From DATIYF01 sp035517775 (GTDB taxonomy: Bacteria; Acidobacteriota; Terriglobia; Terriglobales; Acidobacteriaceae): a DNA stretch of 29,438 nt. Location of the stretch: NCBI GenBank assembly GCA_035517775.1, contig DATIYF010000039.1, forward strand, positions 1 to 29,438, given 5' to 3'. Positions 5,591-14,391 of this stretch are shown here, piece by piece. Below the pieces are notes generated by a model. That model worked only from the letters and a program-made list of their open reading frames with translations. It made no database searches and had not been told where the DNA came from. A program made the position numbers and the translations under genes. Position 1 is the stretch's first letter. Every line of letters begins with the position of its first letter.

Positions 5591-8395
5591 GTGCTTCAGT
5601 CCATCTCTCACTATCGGATCATTGAGAAGCTCGGCGGAGGGGGGATGGGGGTGGTGTACAAGGCCGAGGACACCCGCCTTCATCGCTTCGTGGCCCTCAA
5701 GTTTTTGCCCGAGGATGTGGTCAACAACCCCCAGGCACTGGCGCGATTCCAGCGGGAAGCGGAGCTCGCCTCCGGGCTCAGCCATCCGAATATTTGCGCC
5801 ATCTACGACATAGGCAACCAGGACGGGCAGGCATTCATTGCCATGGAATGCGTAGATGGCATTACGCTGCGCAGCCTGACGAATGGAAGGCCGCTCGAGA
5901 TCGAAACCCTGCTGGATTTGTGCATCGAAATCGCAGATGCCCTGGATGCAGCTCACACCCAGGGCGTCATTCACCGCGACATCAAGCCGGCCAACATTGT
6001 GGTCACGACCCGCGGACACGCCAAGATTCTGGACTTCGGACTAGCCAAGGTGACCACCCGAAAGCGCGAAAAGATAGGAGCCGCCGCCAGCATCTCGGAC
6101 GAAACCGAGGATGAACACCTGACCAGCCCGGGGACAACGCTCGGCACCATCGCCTATATGTCTCCGGAGCAGGTTCGGGGAAAAGAACTGGATGGCCGCA
6201 GCGATCTGTTTTCATTTGGAGCCGTGCTGTACGAAATGGCAACCGGGAAACTGCCGTTCCGCGGAGAGACTTCGCATCTTGTCTCCAAGGCCATTCTCGA
6301 CTCCGTGCCGGTTCCGGTGGTGCGCCTGAACCCTGATATTCCGGAAGAGCTGGAGCGCGTGATCGATAAGGCGCTGGAGAAGGATCGGAATCTGCGTTAT
6401 CAGAGCGCCGCCGATCTGCGCACTGACTTACATAGGCTGCGGCGGTCTCTCGATTCGGCCAGCCGAAGCTCAGTTGGAATTGATGTCGAGGAAGAGGAGG
6501 AACCGCCTCAGGAGCGTAGGAGCGCCAGCCGTAAGGCACGAGCTGTCAAGGAAGGCGAAGCAGCGCGGAAACCGGGCTCCAGTCAGAAACTCGATGTTTC
6601 GGTCCTGGACAGTTCCTCGGTCATTCTGATTGCCAAACAGCACAAGGGTAAGACCGCGGCGGCGATGGTCACGCTGCTGATCTTGTGCGGGGCGGCCGGG
6701 ATCGGCTTCTATTCTCTGCTGCATGGCCCCGTTTCTGTCCCCTTCCAGAACGCGCCGCCGAATCAGGTCACCAGCTCGGGGAATATCAGCGCGGCGGCGT
6801 TATCGCCGAGCGGCAAGGCATTCCTCACGGTGGCTGACGATCAGGGCCTGTACAGCCTCTGGTTTCACAACGTGGCGACCGGCAGCCAGATGCAGGTCAT
6901 CGCGCCCTCGCCTACTTCCTATCTGGATTTGTCGTTCTCGCCCGATGGGAACTATATCTACTACCGCCGCCCGAGGAATCAAGTAACCAACACCTCAGAC
7001 TTCTATCGCGTGCCGGTATTCGGGGGTGGAGCGGCGGTGGTGGTTCGGGAAATCGAGCGCCGGCCGGTAATCTCGGCGGAGGCACGCCGCATCGCCTATT
7101 TTCGCTCCAACAAACCGGAAATCGGAAAATACCAGATCTACACTGCGGGTCTGGATGGAACCGATGAAAGGGCCATCCGCACGGGCACCATGGATAGCCG
7201 GCCGCTGGCGCTGTCGTGGTCTCCGTCGGGAAAGCAGCTCGCGGTCGGCTACTTTCTGCCAGGCGGCAACGCGGGCGAAATTGAAGTCGTGGATGCCGAC
7301 TCGGGAAAGTCTCATCCGCTGACCACGCTCGCTGATCAAATTCCGCTGCAGCTGAACTGGTCCAAAGACGGCGAGGGCATTTTTATCAACTACGCCCAGA
7401 AACTCTTCCGCAACCGGTGGCAGATCGGCTGGATTTCAAAAAACAGCGGCCCACTGCACAAAATCACCAACGACACGAATTCCTATAGCGACTTGACGGT
7501 TTCGGCGGATGGTAAGGCGCTGTCGGCGGTGCAGAAGAAGTTCACCACCAGCCTTTATTTCCTCGATAAGTCCGCCAATTCTGCGGCCCAACTCTCCCCC
7601 GTTTCCATTTCCGTGCGCAACCCCAGAGGAGTGGACTGGACGGCAGATGGAAGCGTGCTTGTGCTGGACGAAGAGCATGCCTGGAAAATCGCCTCCGACA
7701 AGTCTGCGGCGCACCTGTTCGAAAACAGTGACGGCTGGATCTATAGCGCGTCGGGCTGCGGCAACGGGACGGTGGTGTTTTCGTGGATTTTTCATCAGGG
7801 GAATGGCGCTCGCGTGTGGCGGCTGGCCGCCGACTCGGCCAGCCCCGTCCAGTTAACCCAGGGCGCATTGGACTTTTCCCCGATATGCTCCAGGGACCAA
7901 AAATGGGTCTATTACTATCAGGGCGGCCACCTGCTGCGGATCCCGCTGAACGGATCAGGCGCTTCTGAGACGGTGCCCGGAACTGGCAGCATTCCGGGCG
8001 TCTCCGGCAGGTTTTTTGCCGACATTTCCGCGGACGGAAATACTCTGGCCTATGTGACCGATGCTGCGGATCCTGCCACGGGGAACACCGTAGAGAAGGT
8101 GGCGTTGCTGAATCTTGCCCTCGCGGCGCCCCCGCGGCTTGTGGACGTGCAGCCCAGCATCTCCGGCTATTATGTGAATTTCAGTCCCGGCGGGAAATCG
8201 GTAATTTACCCAGTTCGCGAAAAAGGGGTGGATAATCTCTGGTTGCAGCCGCTTGACGGCTCAGCGGGCAGCAAAATGACGGACTTTCCGGCCGACGAAA
8301 TCGAATCTTTCAAGTGGTCGCCGGACGGGAAGACGCTGGCCATGATTCGCCGCCATTCCGAATCGGACGTCGTTCTTTTGCAGGATTCGAAATAG
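5591..8395 (+). CDS. Membrane Ser/Thr protein kinase with extracytoplasmic TolB/PD40 propeller
   Basis: The 934-residue protein opens with a Hanks-type kinase: glycine loop LGGGGMGVVYKA (14-25), ATP-anchoring K37 in VALKF, catalytic HRDIKPAN (D130), DFG (148-150) and the P+1 region GTIAYMSPEQ. All catalytic residues are present. After an acidic/basic linker (300-350) comes one membrane segment (about 355-377), then roughly 550 residues of WD40-like repeats (SPSGKAF, SFSPDGNYIYY, SWSPSGKQLAVG, FSPGGKSVIYPV, KWSPDGKTLAMI). The kinase should face the cytoplasm and the propeller the periplasm. Kinases of this layout are greatly expanded in Acidobacteriota; targets are unknown. An in-frame TAA sits five codons upstream, so GTG 5591 is the only plausible start. 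Confidence 0.93.
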   Translation: MLQSISHYRIIEKLGGGGMGVVYKAEDTRLHRFVALKFLPEDVVNNPQALARFQREAELASGLSHPNICAIYDIGNQDGQAFIAMECVDGITLRSLTNGRPLEIETLLDLCIEIADALDAAHTQGVIHRDIKPANIVVTTRGHAKILDFGLAKVTTRKREKIGAAASISDETEDEHLTSPGTTLGTIAYMSPEQVRGKELDGRSDLFSFGAVLYEMATGKLPFRGETSHLVSKAILDSVPVPVVRLNPDIPEELERVIDKALEKDRNLRYQSAADLRTDLHRLRRSLDSASRSSVGIDVEEEEEPPQERRSASRKARAVKEGEAARKPGSSQKLDVSVLDSSSVILIAKQHKGKTAAAMVTLLILCGAAGIGFYSLLHGPVSVPFQNAPPNQVTSSGNISAAALSPSGKAFLTVADDQGLYSLWFHNVATGSQMQVIAPSPTSYLDLSFSPDGNYIYYRRPRNQVTNTSDFYRVPVFGGGAAVVVREIERRPVISAEARRIAYFRSNKPEIGKYQIYTAGLDGTDERAIRTGTMDSRPLALSWSPSGKQLAVGYFLPGGNAGEIEVVDADSGKSHPLTTLADQIPLQLNWSKDGEGIFINYAQKLFRNRWQIGWISKNSGPLHKITNDTNSYSDLTVSADGKALSAVQKKFTTSLYFLDKSANSAAQLSPVSISVRNPRGVDWTADGSVLVLDEEHAWKIASDKSAAHLFENSDGWIYSASGCGNGTVVFSWIFHQGNGARVWRLAADSASPVQLTQGALDFSPICSRDQKWVYYYQGGHLLRIPLNGSGASETVPGTGSIPGVSGRFFADISADGNTLAYVTDAADPATGNTVEKVALLNLALAAPPRLVDVQPSISGYYVNFSPGGKSVIYPVREKGVDNLWLQPLDGSAGSKMTDFPADEIESFKWSPDGKTLAMIRRHSESDVVLLQDSK

Positions 8396-8564
8396 TGCGC
8401 TGAACTTGACGGCAGGATGAGCCTCCCAGCGACGATTGAGTTGGCCGAGCGATAAGATCTTCTCCCCGCCCCTTTCCTTGCTCTTTTCGACTGCCTCGAT
8501 TCCGTCTCCATAACATGGCGGCAGCCTCATGGTCACTGCCTGCAGGAGGGTTCAGAGCGTTCCG

Positions 8565-9494
8565 CTATCCCCGAACCTGGGACTTGTGCGGATGCAGGAA
8601 GGTGGTGTCAATTTCGCAGCCCACCAGGAGCGCCACGCCGGCCATATACATCCATAGCATCAGGATGATCATGGCGGCGAGGTTTCCATAGATGACGCTG
8701 TAGTTGCCGAATCTGGAGACGTAGAAGCGAAATCCGCTCGAGGCCAGCGCGATCAGCGCTGCGGCCACGACATTGCCGGGCGAAACCAGCCGGAACTTAA
8801 GCTTGGCAGCGGGCCCGAAATGGTAAGTCACGGCAAGAGCCAGCAGCAAGCCGACGGCAAGGATGATCCAGCGGAGTGTGGCGAAGAAGACAAGCAGCGG
8901 GCGGCTCCATCCCATCAGCGACGCCAGCCACGACTGAACCACCCCGGCGAAGATCACCAGCGAGAGCGATCCGATAGCCAGCAGAAAAAAGAAAAGCATG
9001 AGGAGAATCGCCGTGGCCCGCGCTTTCCAGAACGATCTCCGTTCCTTTACGTTGCAGACCACATTGAGTTGCTCCATGATGGTGTACACCCCGGTAGAGG
9101 CCGACCAGAGAGTGAAAATCAGACCGAAAGTTAACACTCCTTCTCTGCCTTCGGACGCAACGTAGCGCAGAGTTACTTCGAAAAGCTCGGCCGATTGCTG
9201 GGGTAGAACCTGGCGCAGAAGATCCAGTATGGCCTGCTGCAGGTGCGGGATGGAGAGGTAGGGAAGCAGGGAAAGGACAAAGATTGCCGCCGGGAAAACC
9301 GCGAGCAAGAAGAAGTAGGCAAGGACCGCCGCCCCGTCGAAGATGTGGTCGGCCTGAATTTCACGCCACAAATTTCCGGCGAAATGAATCAACCGCCCGT
9401 GAGACGAAGTGCTCGTTGTGGAGAGGCCCCTTTCCGCGTGGTTCGGCAGCAACTGTGCGCGTGTTTTGTTCTTCGATGCAATCGCCGGAGACAA
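8565..9494 (-). CDS. YihY/BrkB family inner-membrane protein
   Basis: The 309-residue protein shows about six hydrophobic segments and the family's landmarks: HIFDGAAVLAYFFLLAVFPA in the first membrane segment, LTFGLIFTLWSASTGVYTIMEQLNVV, and the end GNLAAMIILMLWMYMAGVAL followed by LVGCEIDTTF. Members are polytopic membrane proteins of uncertain role, once confused with ribonuclease BN. The N-terminal 35 residues are polar and cytoplasmic. It converges with the kinase gene; 169 bases lie between and I see nothing clear in them. Confidence 0.9.
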   Translation of the reverse strand: MSPAIASKNKTRAQLLPNHAERGLSTTSTSSHGRLIHFAGNLWREIQADHIFDGAAVLAYFFLLAVFPAAIFVLSLLPYLSIPHLQQAILDLLRQVLPQQSAELFEVTLRYVASEGREGVLTFGLIFTLWSASTGVYTIMEQLNVVCNVKERRSFWKARATAILLMLFFFLLAIGSLSLVIFAGVVQSWLASLMGWSRPLLVFFATLRWIILAVGLLLALAVTYHFGPAAKLKFRLVSPGNVVAAALIALASSGFRFYVSRFGNYSVIYGNLAAMIILMLWMYMAGVALLVGCEIDTTFLHPHKSQVRG

Positions 9495-9747
9495 AGGGGG
9501 CAGGGCGGGCTCGGATTACATTGAAGCGGCGGGAAGTGGCTGAACATGCTGCGGCAAAAGGCTTTCCAGGGAGTTCGGGGAATTCGGGAACAGACGGAAG
9601 TGACCCGGTTTTCGGCCAGGCGCCAAGGCAATCTCCAGGAGTGACTGCCACGCACTGGAAGGGGAAAATCGGGGTCAGTTCCGGTGGGATCAGGCGCAAA
9701 GCCACGGTTTTGTGGAAGGAACGGCTTGGAAAGTTGTGGAATCCCAC

Positions 9748-9767
9748 CCCTTCGACTTCGCTCAGGG
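9748..9767. repeat. Dispersed intergenic repeat of the CTTCGACTTCGCTCAGG type
   Basis: The sequence CCCTTCGACTTCGCTCAGG belongs to a short repeat seen in intergenic DNA of many bacteria, whose spurious translations read FDFAQG or PERSRR. No other copy exists in this window, so the call rests on recognition. Confidence 0.5.
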
Positions 9768-9850
9768 CAGGCTCTCGCCGCCAAGAACGCGCCAGGATTG
9801 GGGGCGCCCACCGTTTAGGAGCGAGTCCACCCGGTTGCGCCGCCCCCGCC

Positions 9851-9880
9851 TTTACACCCTGATTCCTAACGTGTTATTCT
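9851..9880 (+). promoter_or_regulatory. Weak candidate promoter of rpsO
   Basis: TTTACA (9851-9856) and TATTCT (9875-9880) are separated by 18 bases and lie 50 bases before the rpsO start. TACAAT at 9890-9895 is an alternative -10 box but lacks a matching -35. Confidence 0.3.
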
Positions 9881-9931
9881 CAAAGGCGTTACAATCAACG
9901 AAAAAAACAGAGACAGGAGTGCAGCAGAGTA

Positions 9932-10198
9932 GTGCTAGCCAGAGCGCAGAAGCAAGTCCTGATTGACCAACACCGCACGCATCCCACCGATACGGGCAGT
10001 CCGGAAGTCCAAATCGCGCTGCTAAGCGAGCGGATCGGCCAACTGACGGAGCACTTCAAAACGCACCAGAAAGACCACGGCTCGCGCCGCGGCCTTCTCA
10101 TGCTGGTCAGCAAGCGCCGCCGCTTGCTCGACTACCTCAAGAAATACGATTCCGAGCGCTATAAAAACGTCGTGCAGAAACTCGGCCTGCGCAAGTAG
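9932..10198 (+). CDS. rpsO: 30S ribosomal protein S15
   Basis: The 88-residue product is full length and carries the S15 hallmarks: DTGSPEVQIALLSERI (20-35), LTEHFKTHQKDH, and SRRGLLMLVSKRRRLLDYLK (51-70). S15 binds the central domain of 16S rRNA early in 30S assembly. The frame starts with GTG 9932; AGGAG lies 12 bases upstream, a rather long spacing, but no better start fits the family's N-terminus. The usual second His of the DHHSRRG loop is Gly here (DHGSRRG). The gene precedes pnp, the near-universal rpsO-pnp order. Confidence 0.96.
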   Translation: MLARAQKQVLIDQHRTHPTDTGSPEVQIALLSERIGQLTEHFKTHQKDHGSRRGLLMLVSKRRRLLDYLKKYDSERYKNVVQKLGLRK

Positions 10199-10406
10199 AA
10201 GCCGTGTCACTGTGTCCCGCCGGTTGTACGTGCAGGACCGCCGGAATCCCTTGCCCTTCAATGGGACCCCCATGCCATGAGCAAGGCCAAGACGAGGAAG
10301 CCTGGGAAGCTGGTGTTTTTGAGCGCGTTCGTTGATCTGGCATTTCCCCACTGGCCAGCGCTCGCCGCTTCACCCGCATGCTCTCCTGACAAGAGGAAAT
10401 GAATTT

Positions 10407-12809
10407 ATGAAACCAGAAGCACAGCACGTGACTGTTGAACTCGCCGGAGGCAAGCAGCTCTCCTTTGAAACCGGCAAACTGGCCAAGCAGGCCCACGGTT
10501 CAGCCGTAGTACGCATTGGCGATAACGTCATTCTGGCGACCGGAACCGCCAACCCCGAGCCCCGCGAAGGCATTGACTTTTTCCCCCTCACCGTGGATTA
10601 CCGCGAATACACCTACGCCGGCGGGCGCATTCCCGGCGGCTTCATCAAGCGCGAAGGGCGGCCGAGCGAGCGCGAAATTCTGACCAGCCGCATGATTGAC
10701 CGGCCCATTCGGCCGCTGTTCGCCGAGGGCTTCAAGTGCGAAACCCAGGTGATTGCGTTTGTTCTCTCGGCCGACACGGAAAACGACCCCGATGTCGCCG
10801 CCATCAACGCAGCCTCATGCGCGCTGACTCTTTCCGACATTCCATTTCTTGGGCCCATCGGCGCCGTGCGCGTTGGGCTGGTGGATGGGCAGTTTGTAGT
10901 CAACCCCACCTATACCGAGATGCGCGACGGTCTGCTGAACATCATGGTAGTGGGCACGGCCGACGGCATCGTGATGATCGAATCGGGCGCCAGGGAAGTG
11001 AAAGAAGAAACCGTGGTGGATGCGATTGAGTTCGGCCACACGGAGATCAAGAAGATATGCGCCGCCATCAACGGCTTGCGCGAGAAGGTGGGCAAACCCA
11101 AGCGGCAGGTCGCGCCGCCGGAGTTCGATGAGGCCTATTACAAAGATCTCGAAAGCCGCATCGGCACACGGCTGGCCGAGCATCTGGATACGCAGTTGCA
11201 CCCCAAGCTCGAAAGCTACGAGCTGGTGCGGGCGCTCAAGAAAGAATTGCTGGCGGCGCTGCCCGAGGACGACGAAGCCGCGCCCAAGAAGCTGGAACAC
11301 TATTACGAGGTTCTGCGCGAGCGCATCTTCCGTTCGCAGGTGATCGAGAAGAAGCGCCGTCCCGATGGGCGCGCGTTCGACCAGATTCGCCCCATCTGGA
11401 TCGAGGTCGGGGTGTTGCCCCGCACCCACGGTTCTTCCATCTTCACCCGCGGCGAAACTCAGGCTCTGGTGACCACGACGCTCGGCACCAGCGAAGACAT
11501 GCAGCGTCTGGAAGCCTTCGAAGGCGAGGCCAAAAAGCGCTTCATGCTGCATTACAACTTCCCTCCGTTTTCGGTGGGCGAGGTGGCATTCCTGCGGGGC
11601 GCGGGCCGGCGCGAGATCGGGCACGGAGCCCTGGCCGAGCGCTCTATTTCCGCCGTACTGCCCGGGGAAGACACCTGGCCTTATGCCATGCGAGTGGTCT
11701 CTGACATTCTGGAATCGAACGGGTCGTCTTCCATGGCCACGGTGTGCGGCGCGTCACTTTCGCTGATGGATGCCGGGGTTCCGCTGAAGGCCCCGGTGGC
11801 AGGCATCGCCATGGGCCTGGTGAAAGAAGCCGACGACTATGCCATCCTGACCGATATCGCGGGCGCCGAGGACCACTACGGGGACATGGACTTCAAGGTC
11901 GCCGGCACCAAAGACGGCATTACCGCGCTGCAGATGGATATCAAAGTGGCCGGCATCACGGCGCAGATCATGCGTGAGGCGCTGGCGCAGGCGCAACGCG
12001 GGCGGATGTACATTCTGGAGAAGATGGGGGAGGCCCTGCCGGCGGCGCGCGAGAAAGTTTCCGCCTATGCGCCGCGCTTCTACACCTTGCAGATTCCGGT
12101 GGATAAGATTCGCGACCTGATTGGCCCGGGCGGAAAGATGATCCGCAGCATCATTGACCAGACCGGGGTCAAGATTGACGTGGAAGATTCCGGCAAGGTG
12201 AACGTGGCTTCGAACGACGAGGCGTCGGCGGCCAAGGCGCTGCAGATCATCGGCGACCTGACCGCGACCGCCGAGGTAGGGAAGACTTACCTGGGCAAAG
12301 TTTCGCGGCTGGCCGATTTCGGCGCCTTCGTGGAGATTCTGCCGGGCACCGATGGCCTGCTGCACATCAGCGAGGTGGCCGAGCACCGCATCAAGGACAT
12401 CCGCGATGAATTGAAAGAAGGCGACCAGGTGCTGGTGAAGGTGCTGGCGGTGGAAGGCAACCGCATCCGGCTTTCGCGCAAGGCGATCCTGAAAGAGCAG
12501 CGCGCGAAGATGGGCGGGGGCGCGCCGGCGGAAGGCGGGGCCGAGAGCCAGAGCGAAGGCAGCGGCGAAGGGGTGCGGGCCCCGGCGCTCACCATCGAGG
12601 GCGGGGGCGATTTTCCCGATGACGAACCGAACTTCAATCGCGATGAGCCACAACGGGCGCAAAGCGATCGCGCTCCCGACGACCGCGGCAGCCGCGGCCG
12701 ATTTGGCGGCGGCGGGGGCGGTCGCCGTCGCGGACGCAACGGGCGAGGCGGCGGAGGTCATCACGGCGGGCATGGGGGACATGGCGGCGGCCGTGGCGGA
12801 CGACGGTAA
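10407..12809 (+). CDS. pnp: Polyribonucleotide nucleotidyltransferase (PNPase)
   Basis: PNPase degrades RNA 3' to 5' by phosphorolysis. The 800-residue protein has two RNase PH domains (TYAGGRIPGGFIKREGRPSE in the first, FSVGEVAFLRGAGRREIGHG in the second) with the helical linker between, a KH domain (about 557-615, IRDLIGPGGKMI) and an S1 domain (about 622-690, GKVSRLADFGAFVEILPG). It is about 90 residues longer than typical owing to a low-complexity tail: an acidic stretch, then Gly/Arg and finally Gly/His repeats ending GGGRGGRR. I chose ATG 10407, with AGAGGA nine bases upstream, over an in-frame ATG at 10332 that would add 25 unconserved residues. Confidence 0.96.
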   Translation: MKPEAQHVTVELAGGKQLSFETGKLAKQAHGSAVVRIGDNVILATGTANPEPREGIDFFPLTVDYREYTYAGGRIPGGFIKREGRPSEREILTSRMIDRPIRPLFAEGFKCETQVIAFVLSADTENDPDVAAINAASCALTLSDIPFLGPIGAVRVGLVDGQFVVNPTYTEMRDGLLNIMVVGTADGIVMIESGAREVKEETVVDAIEFGHTEIKKICAAINGLREKVGKPKRQVAPPEFDEAYYKDLESRIGTRLAEHLDTQLHPKLESYELVRALKKELLAALPEDDEAAPKKLEHYYEVLRERIFRSQVIEKKRRPDGRAFDQIRPIWIEVGVLPRTHGSSIFTRGETQALVTTTLGTSEDMQRLEAFEGEAKKRFMLHYNFPPFSVGEVAFLRGAGRREIGHGALAERSISAVLPGEDTWPYAMRVVSDILESNGSSSMATVCGASLSLMDAGVPLKAPVAGIAMGLVKEADDYAILTDIAGAEDHYGDMDFKVAGTKDGITALQMDIKVAGITAQIMREALAQAQRGRMYILEKMGEALPAAREKVSAYAPRFYTLQIPVDKIRDLIGPGGKMIRSIIDQTGVKIDVEDSGKVNVASNDEASAAKALQIIGDLTATAEVGKTYLGKVSRLADFGAFVEILPGTDGLLHISEVAEHRIKDIRDELKEGDQVLVKVLAVEGNRIRLSRKAILKEQRAKMGGGAPAEGGAESQSEGSGEGVRAPALTIEGGGDFPDDEPNFNRDEPQRAQSDRAPDDRGSRGRFGGGGGGRRRGRNGRGGGGHHGGHGGHGGGRGGRR

Positions 12810-12827
12810 AATTCAGGGAGTGCGAAG

Positions 12828-12857
12828 GCCGCGGAGTTGAGTCCGCGGCTTTTTTTT
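12828..12857 (+). terminator. Intrinsic terminator of pnp
   Basis: GCCGCGGA (12828-12835) and TCCGCGGC (12842-12849) form a perfect 8-bp GC-rich stem with a 6-base loop, followed at once by eight T residues. It lies 19 bases after the pnp stop codon. Confidence 0.93.
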
Positions 12858-12894
12858 GGGGGTCAGACTTCGTTTGCTTGCGCTGGCTCGAGGG

Positions 12895-12923
12895 TTGTTG
12901 CTGTATTGCGCCCGGTGTATGAT
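12895..12923 (+). promoter_or_regulatory. Promoter of tRNA-Gly
   Basis: TTGTTG (12895-12900), a 17-base spacer and TATGAT (12918-12923) precede the tRNA by 17 bases. It directly follows the pnp terminator, so the tRNA has its own transcription unit. Confidence 0.6.
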
Positions 12924-12940
12924 CGGTGCACGTGACGCGG

Positions 12941-13015
12941 GCGGGAGTAGTTCAGCGGTAGAACGCCAGCTTCCCAAGCTGGATGTCACGGGTTCGATCC
13001 CCGTCTCCCGCTCCA
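12941..13015 (+). tRNA. tRNA-Gly(CCC)
   Basis: The acceptor arms GCGGGAG and CTCCCGC pair fully, with discriminator T and an encoded CCA. The anticodon stem CCAGC/GCTGG encloses TTCCCAA, giving anticodon CCC, which reads GGG. The T-arm is ACGGG-TTCGATC-CCCGT and the D-arm GTTC...GAAC. It is intact, and its 3' end lies one base before the stop codon of the convergent DUF4340 gene. Confidence 0.96.
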
Positions 13016-13016
13016 T

Positions 13017-14345
13017 TCACTGGGTTTTGGGCGGCGCCTCAGGTTTGACGTCGGCCGCTGCCTTCTGCAGGTCCTCGACCGAACTCTTATCCAGAACGTA
13101 CAACGAGGGGCCATCGGCGCGTTTAGCTAAGTATTGGTTGCCTTGCTTCGCAATTCCGACTTTTTCGATGCGCTTGCCTTCGTCTGAAGTCACGGTGATC
13201 TCGATGGAGGGCGCGGCGAACCCGGAGTCGGCAAACTTGTTGGCGGAGAGATCGCGCAACTGGTCCACGAAGGATTCCGCCGGCGCCATTTGCAATTTCT
13301 TGCCGTCCCCCGACCACCAGTCGGAGCCGCCTTTGGTCAGGAAAGAAGTCTTTGCGCCGTCCCGAAACTCAACTTTCTCGGGGCCGTTGTAGCCGAAATC
13401 AAATAACTTCTTTTCCCGGAAGTCTTCCAGCTTCTTGTTGAGGCCCTGCCCCAGGTCGCTCGAGACCTTATACACGCCGCTCACCACGCTCGATCTGGCG
13501 TAGTAGTCATCTTTCTTCTTGCGGACCTGCAGCTCTTCGGTGCCGGAGCCGGTGGTCAGTTTGGCAGTCGCCACGGGCGTGGCGGAGGCGAAGGCCGAGG
13601 CATTTTGTTTCTGATCGTTTCCGCCAGTAAGCTCCATCCTGGCGTCGGTGAGCGTTCGCACCAGATCGTCCACTTGCAGGTTGTCGGTGCGCAAGGGCCT
13701 GGGTTTCACGATCTCCCATTGAGCATGATCCTGGTTTCGGCCGAAGACGATGTTTTGCTGGCCGGCTTGCAGTTCGAGCCGGCTTATCTTGGCAGAATCG
13801 GCGGTAATCAGGCGCTTGTCGCGCAAATCGTCCATGCCTTTGTCGAGGGAACTCTTGCTATAACTGGCGATGGTGAACACGCGCGGATCGTTTTCCAGCT
13901 TGGCATAGAGATCGGTGCCGGTGGGAGTTTCGTCCCCGATCAAGAGCTGCTGGGTTTTGTTGCCCTTCTCCGTGAGATCAACTTCGACGGTGGGATTGGC
14001 CAGGCCATACTGGCTCAGGTCGGCGGCCTTTTCATCCACCAGCTCAACCGAGTTCAGGGGATGAACACTGGAGAGCAGGCTGTTCACCGAATCCTGATCG
14101 GCGGGCAGCGGCTGGGGCGCGGTGATCTGCCAGGTGTCGCCGCTCCTGGCAAGTGCGACGGCCTCGGAGCCCTTGTCTTTGACTTCGACCTTGCTGATAT
14201 CGGCCGGCTGAACGGAGAGAATCGTCGGAGAGGTCGTGGCCGCGGCCTCGGCATTTTCCGCGGGCTTGTGATGATTCGACCAGTACAGCGCCCCGACTAA
14301 CCCTGCCAGAACCACAGTTGCAATCAGCGGACCGCGCACCTTCAT
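13017..14345 (-). CDS. DUF4340 protein of the Gld-like ABC operon
   Basis: The 442-residue protein starts with a short cytoplasmic end and one membrane anchor (about 6-23, LIATVVLAGLVGALYW), then a large periplasmic part. Repeated units of the form VEVKDKGSEAVALAR...W.IT.P.PLPAD and LSQYGLANPTVEVDL are typical of DUF4340, which often accompanies GldG-like proteins. Function is unknown; a role in the ABC complex is inferred from the operon. It is the last gene, 46 bases after the GldG-like gene. There is no strong ribosome site; a 10-codon ORF (14374-14342) ends in an ATGA overlap with its start, so coupling is possible. Confidence 0.85.
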   Translation of the reverse strand: MKVRGPLIATVVLAGLVGALYWSNHHKPAENAEAAATTSPTILSVQPADISKVEVKDKGSEAVALARSGDTWQITAPQPLPADQDSVNSLLSSVHPLNSVELVDEKAADLSQYGLANPTVEVDLTEKGNKTQQLLIGDETPTGTDLYAKLENDPRVFTIASYSKSSLDKGMDDLRDKRLITADSAKISRLELQAGQQNIVFGRNQDHAQWEIVKPRPLRTDNLQVDDLVRTLTDARMELTGGNDQKQNASAFASATPVATAKLTTGSGTEELQVRKKKDDYYARSSVVSGVYKVSSDLGQGLNKKLEDFREKKLFDFGYNGPEKVEFRDGAKTSFLTKGGSDWWSGDGKKLQMAPAESFVDQLRDLSANKFADSGFAAPSIEITVTSDEGKRIEKVGIAKQGNQYLAKRADGPSLYVLDKSSVEDLQKAAADVKPEAPPKTQ

Positions 14346-14391
14346 AGCCGTTCAACCTGGGCGTTTTCTTTCATAGGCAAATTCCGCTCGC

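Larger units (their letters stand above)
9495..9931. other. Non-coding spacer between the YihY gene and rpsO
   Basis: About 437 bases lie between two divergent genes. Short frames here have no start signals or family resemblance. It holds one common dispersed palindromic repeat (9748-9767), a GGGGTCAG segment similar to the arms of the hairpin at 5479-5508, and near its right end weak promoter-like boxes for rpsO. Confidence 0.6.

Noticed and set aside
9361..9747. Minus-strand frame through the rpsO upstream spacer
   Set aside because: It overlaps the YihY start in another frame and has no start signal; the region looks non-coding.
10277..10402. 41-codon frame (MSKAKTRKPGK...) just before pnp
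   Set aside because: It has no ribosome site and low-complexity content, and probably is leader sequence of pnp.
10815..11624. 269-codon minus-strand frame
   Set aside because: It is a shadow of the PNPase core, with no conserved motif.
11754..12782. 342-codon minus-strand frame
   Set aside because: It is a shadow of pnp, whose KH and S1 domains are clearly coded on the plus strand.
12813..13016. 67-codon minus-strand frame with ETGIEPVTSSLG
   Set aside because: It is the antisense translation of tRNA-Gly and the pnp terminator.
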